From positions 1-41,737 of the forward strand of contig JAIEQM010000103.1 in assembly GCA_019747705.1 (NCBI GenBank): a stretch of DNA of 41,737 nt, given 5' to 3'. Source of the DNA: Chitinophagaceae bacterium (GTDB lineage: Bacteria > Bacteroidota > Bacteroidia > Chitinophagales > Chitinophagaceae). Shown one piece after another: positions 39,832 through 41,737 of this stretch (within the stretch, counting starts at the first letter, position 1; every line of letters starts with the position of its first letter). Made by a program: the position numbers and the translations under genes. Under the pieces are notes generated by a model that saw nothing but the letters and a program-made list of their open reading frames with translations, did no database searches and had not been told where the DNA came from.

Positions 39832-41688
39832 TTACTTCTTCCCCTTTACCCATTTCTCCAGCCACATGTGTTCCTCCCACAGCAAATGCAAAATATTTTC
39901 TTTGCCACGGTAGCCATGTGCTTCGTATGGTAATGTTACATAACGTACATTACCCCCATTGCCTTTTAACGCTGCAAACATTCTTTCGCTTTGAATGGGG
40001 AAAGTTCCCGTATTATCATCAGCCTCGCCATGCACTAAGAGAATGGGTGTTTTTAACTGATGTGCAAAACTAAACGGGCTCATATCAAAATACAATTGAG
40101 GCACTTGCCAATAAGTTCGGTCCTCATTCTGAAAACTGAAAGGTGTAAGCGTTCTGTTATAAGCGCCGCTTCTTGCAATACCCGCTTTAAACCAATTGGT
40201 ATGAGCCAGTAAGTTTGCCGTCATAAACGCACCATAGCTGTGACCGCCCACACCCACTCTTGTACTGTCGCCCACACCCATATCAGAAAGTTTATCAATA
40301 GCAGCTCTTGCATTTAATTTCAACTGTTCAATAAAATCATCGTTGGGTTTTTTATCAGCGCTTGTTGCTACAATCGGCATTTCTGCATTATCCAAAACAG
40401 CATAGCCCTGTGTTACCCAAAATATGGGAGAACCCCAGTTGATACGTACAAATGTATTTTTTGAACCACGCACCTGTGCTGCATCACGTGCATTGGTAAA
40501 CTCTCTTGGATAGGCCCACATTAAGATTGGCAATTTTCGATCTCTTGCTGCATCATAACCTTTGGGTAAATACAAATCGCCTGTTAAATCAACACCATCA
40601 GCACGTTTGTAAGAGATTTTTTGCTTGCTGATGCCTTCCAGCGCAGGATAAGGATTGGAGAAATTAGTAATCTGCTCTTCCTTTTGCATACTGTTGGGCA
40701 TTTTAATCCAGTAATTGGGAACAACAGTTGGTGTTTCCCTGCGGGTTAATATTTTTAACGTTTTGGGGTCAAGCACATCCACAATTACTTCATAAGCATC
40801 TTCACTGCAACGCCAGAGAATTTCATTTTTCTTTGTACCCAAATCAAAACGGGATAAGAAAGGCAAATCACCTTTGGGCGATGCCCCTGTGGTATTGTTC
40901 ATGAGCAGTTGATTGTTTTCAGGAATTACTACTTCTCTGCCAAATTGGTTTTTGGTGGTAACAGGATTTCCCAAATCAGCATAAGCATCATTTAAACTTC
41001 TTTCCAGCAGCAATTCCATTTCACCTGTTGAAGGATTAACACGGCTCAGCCATGTACGTGCCTTACCACGCAGCACTTCATATGCCAATGCAAAGCTGCT
41101 GTTGCCCCAATCAGTTCCTGCATAACGGTTTTTTGTTTTGAACAGTTCTTTTGCTTCACCGCTAAAGGGTGCAGGCAAAGCATACACAGCATCACGAAAC
41201 TCAGCAGTGTTTTTTATCAAACCTCCATCCAAAGGTTTGCACCATACAACAGTTGCTGCTTCATCATCTCTCCACTCAATACTTCTTGGAACATCCTGCA
41301 CATTGTCATTACCCGCAGGTGCGGTTTCACTTGAAGGAAGTTTTACCAGTTCTTTAATAAGTTTACCACTGGCATCATGAATGGTTACAGTTGAATTAAA
41401 TCCTCCTGCAGGTACTGCATACGAATAAGGTTTGCTGATGGTACGAACCAGTAAATATTTTTTATCAGGCGATACACTTGCTGATGCATAAATGGCAGGT
41501 GCATTGATTTTTGTTTCCACACCATTTACATTTTTCACTAATTGTGCTTTGGTAAAAAATTCAAACAAACTTTCATCATACGGACTCTTGATTAAATCCT
41601 GGAAAGTAGGACGGGGTGAAGCGCTTCCATAATTTTCCTGCACTGTCGGGCCTTTGGGTGTGCCTCGTCCTGATTTTGGTTGACTCAT
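39832..41688 (-). CDS. S9-family peptidase, N-terminally truncated at window edge
   Basis: The 618 visible residues cover part of a beta-propeller and a full alpha/beta-hydrolase domain with Ser484 (GGHSYGAFM), Asp in HGEADDNTGTFPI and His in YEAHGYRGK. This looks like the larger prolyl-oligopeptidase-type proteins of Bacteroidota, about 800 residues long, so around 200 N-terminal residues including a signal peptide are missing here. The ATG at 41688 falls in the middle of the family's conserved stretch (TPKGPTVQENYGSASPRPTFQDL lies just after it). Upstream, the frame runs to a TAA at 41734-41736 (plus-strand positions); see the finding on a possible frameshift. It is possibly a partial gene extending past the end of the window. 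Confidence 0.8.
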   Translation of the reverse strand: MSQPKSGRGTPKGPTVQENYGSASPRPTFQDLIKSPYDESLFEFFTKAQLVKNVNGVETKINAPAIYASASVSPDKKYLLVRTISKPYSYAVPAGGFNSTVTIHDASGKLIKELVKLPSSETAPAGNDNVQDVPRSIEWRDDEAATVVWCKPLDGGLIKNTAEFRDAVYALPAPFSGEAKELFKTKNRYAGTDWGNSSFALAYEVLRGKARTWLSRVNPSTGEMELLLERSLNDAYADLGNPVTTKNQFGREVVIPENNQLLMNNTTGASPKGDLPFLSRFDLGTKKNEILWRCSEDAYEVIVDVLDPKTLKILTRRETPTVVPNYWIKMPNSMQKEEQITNFSNPYPALEGISKQKISYKRADGVDLTGDLYLPKGYDAARDRKLPILMWAYPREFTNARDAAQVRGSKNTFVRINWGSPIFWVTQGYAVLDNAEMPIVATSADKKPNDDFIEQLKLNARAAIDKLSDMGVGDSTRVGVGGHSYGAFMTANLLAHTNWFKAGIARSGAYNRTLTPFSFQNEDRTYWQVPQLYFDMSPFSFAHQLKTPILLVHGEADDNTGTFPIQSERMFAALKGNGGNVRYVTLPYEAHGYRGKENILHLLWEEHMWLEKWVKGKK

Positions 41689-41737
41689 TTTGGTTAAAAA
41701 AGCAGGGATAAGATATGCTTTTTTAATCCTGATTTAG

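Overview
The window reads as chromosomal DNA of a Bacteroidota bacterium, most likely family Chitinophagaceae (inference from gene content, no search was run). Supporting signs are a TonB receptor with an N-terminal carboxypeptidase-regulatory-like domain, a CCDC81-like HU-domain protein, DUF2490 and DUF3347 proteins, a YtxJ-type bacillithiol protein, two large S9 peptidases, weak Shine-Dalgarno sequences, and TAnnTTTG-type promoter boxes close to start codons. Most genes are housekeeping or cell-envelope genes. I see no prophage, no complete IS element, no CRISPR array and no complete defence island.

Layout. 1-213: leader with an inverted 7-bp repeat array abutting a radical SAM gene (214-1512). 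1541-7904 (minus): a probable four-gene envelope operon coding for a TPR protein, an outer-membrane beta-barrel, a membrane-anchored HU-domain protein and a SAM methyltransferase. 8170-10889 (plus): DoxX, acyl-CoA thioesterase, Uma2-like nuclease, CinA. 11015-14379 (minus): a two-TM hypothetical protein, then infC and thrS, with infC closed by a terminator and no rpmI-rplT behind it. 14750-18837: a secreted protein facing a TonB receptor plus DUF3347 lipoprotein pair. 19018-22919 (plus): ABC-F ATPase, tRNA-Pro(CGG), and a 2-oxo acid dehydrogenase E2 whose linkers contain repeat DNA. 22988-28090: DUF2490, histidine phosphatase lipoprotein, a hypothetical protein and an S9 peptidase. 28285-30589 (minus): the most accessory-looking stretch, with a lone phage tail-tube-like gene, a 57-aa gene, a GNAT-like gene broken by a 1-nt frameshift, and an EamA transporter. 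30667-33158 (plus): ABC exporter ATPase and permease. 33164-41688: dolichyl-phosphate-mannose-synthase-like GT2, DEDDh exonuclease, small lipoprotein plus YtxJ, a membrane protein, pyruvate phosphate dikinase, an NTF2-like lipoprotein, and an S9 peptidase cut off near the window end.

The least expected content is repetitive. Three separate arrays with a 7-bp period but different units lie at 142-213, 4805-4860 and 22077-22125, the last inside a coding sequence. Palindromic intergenic-type elements sit between thrS and infC and inside the E2 linker. A 34-nt element occurs twice in opposite orientations (14499-14532 and 21424-21457). Together they suggest that small repeats spread through intergenic DNA and sometimes become coding.
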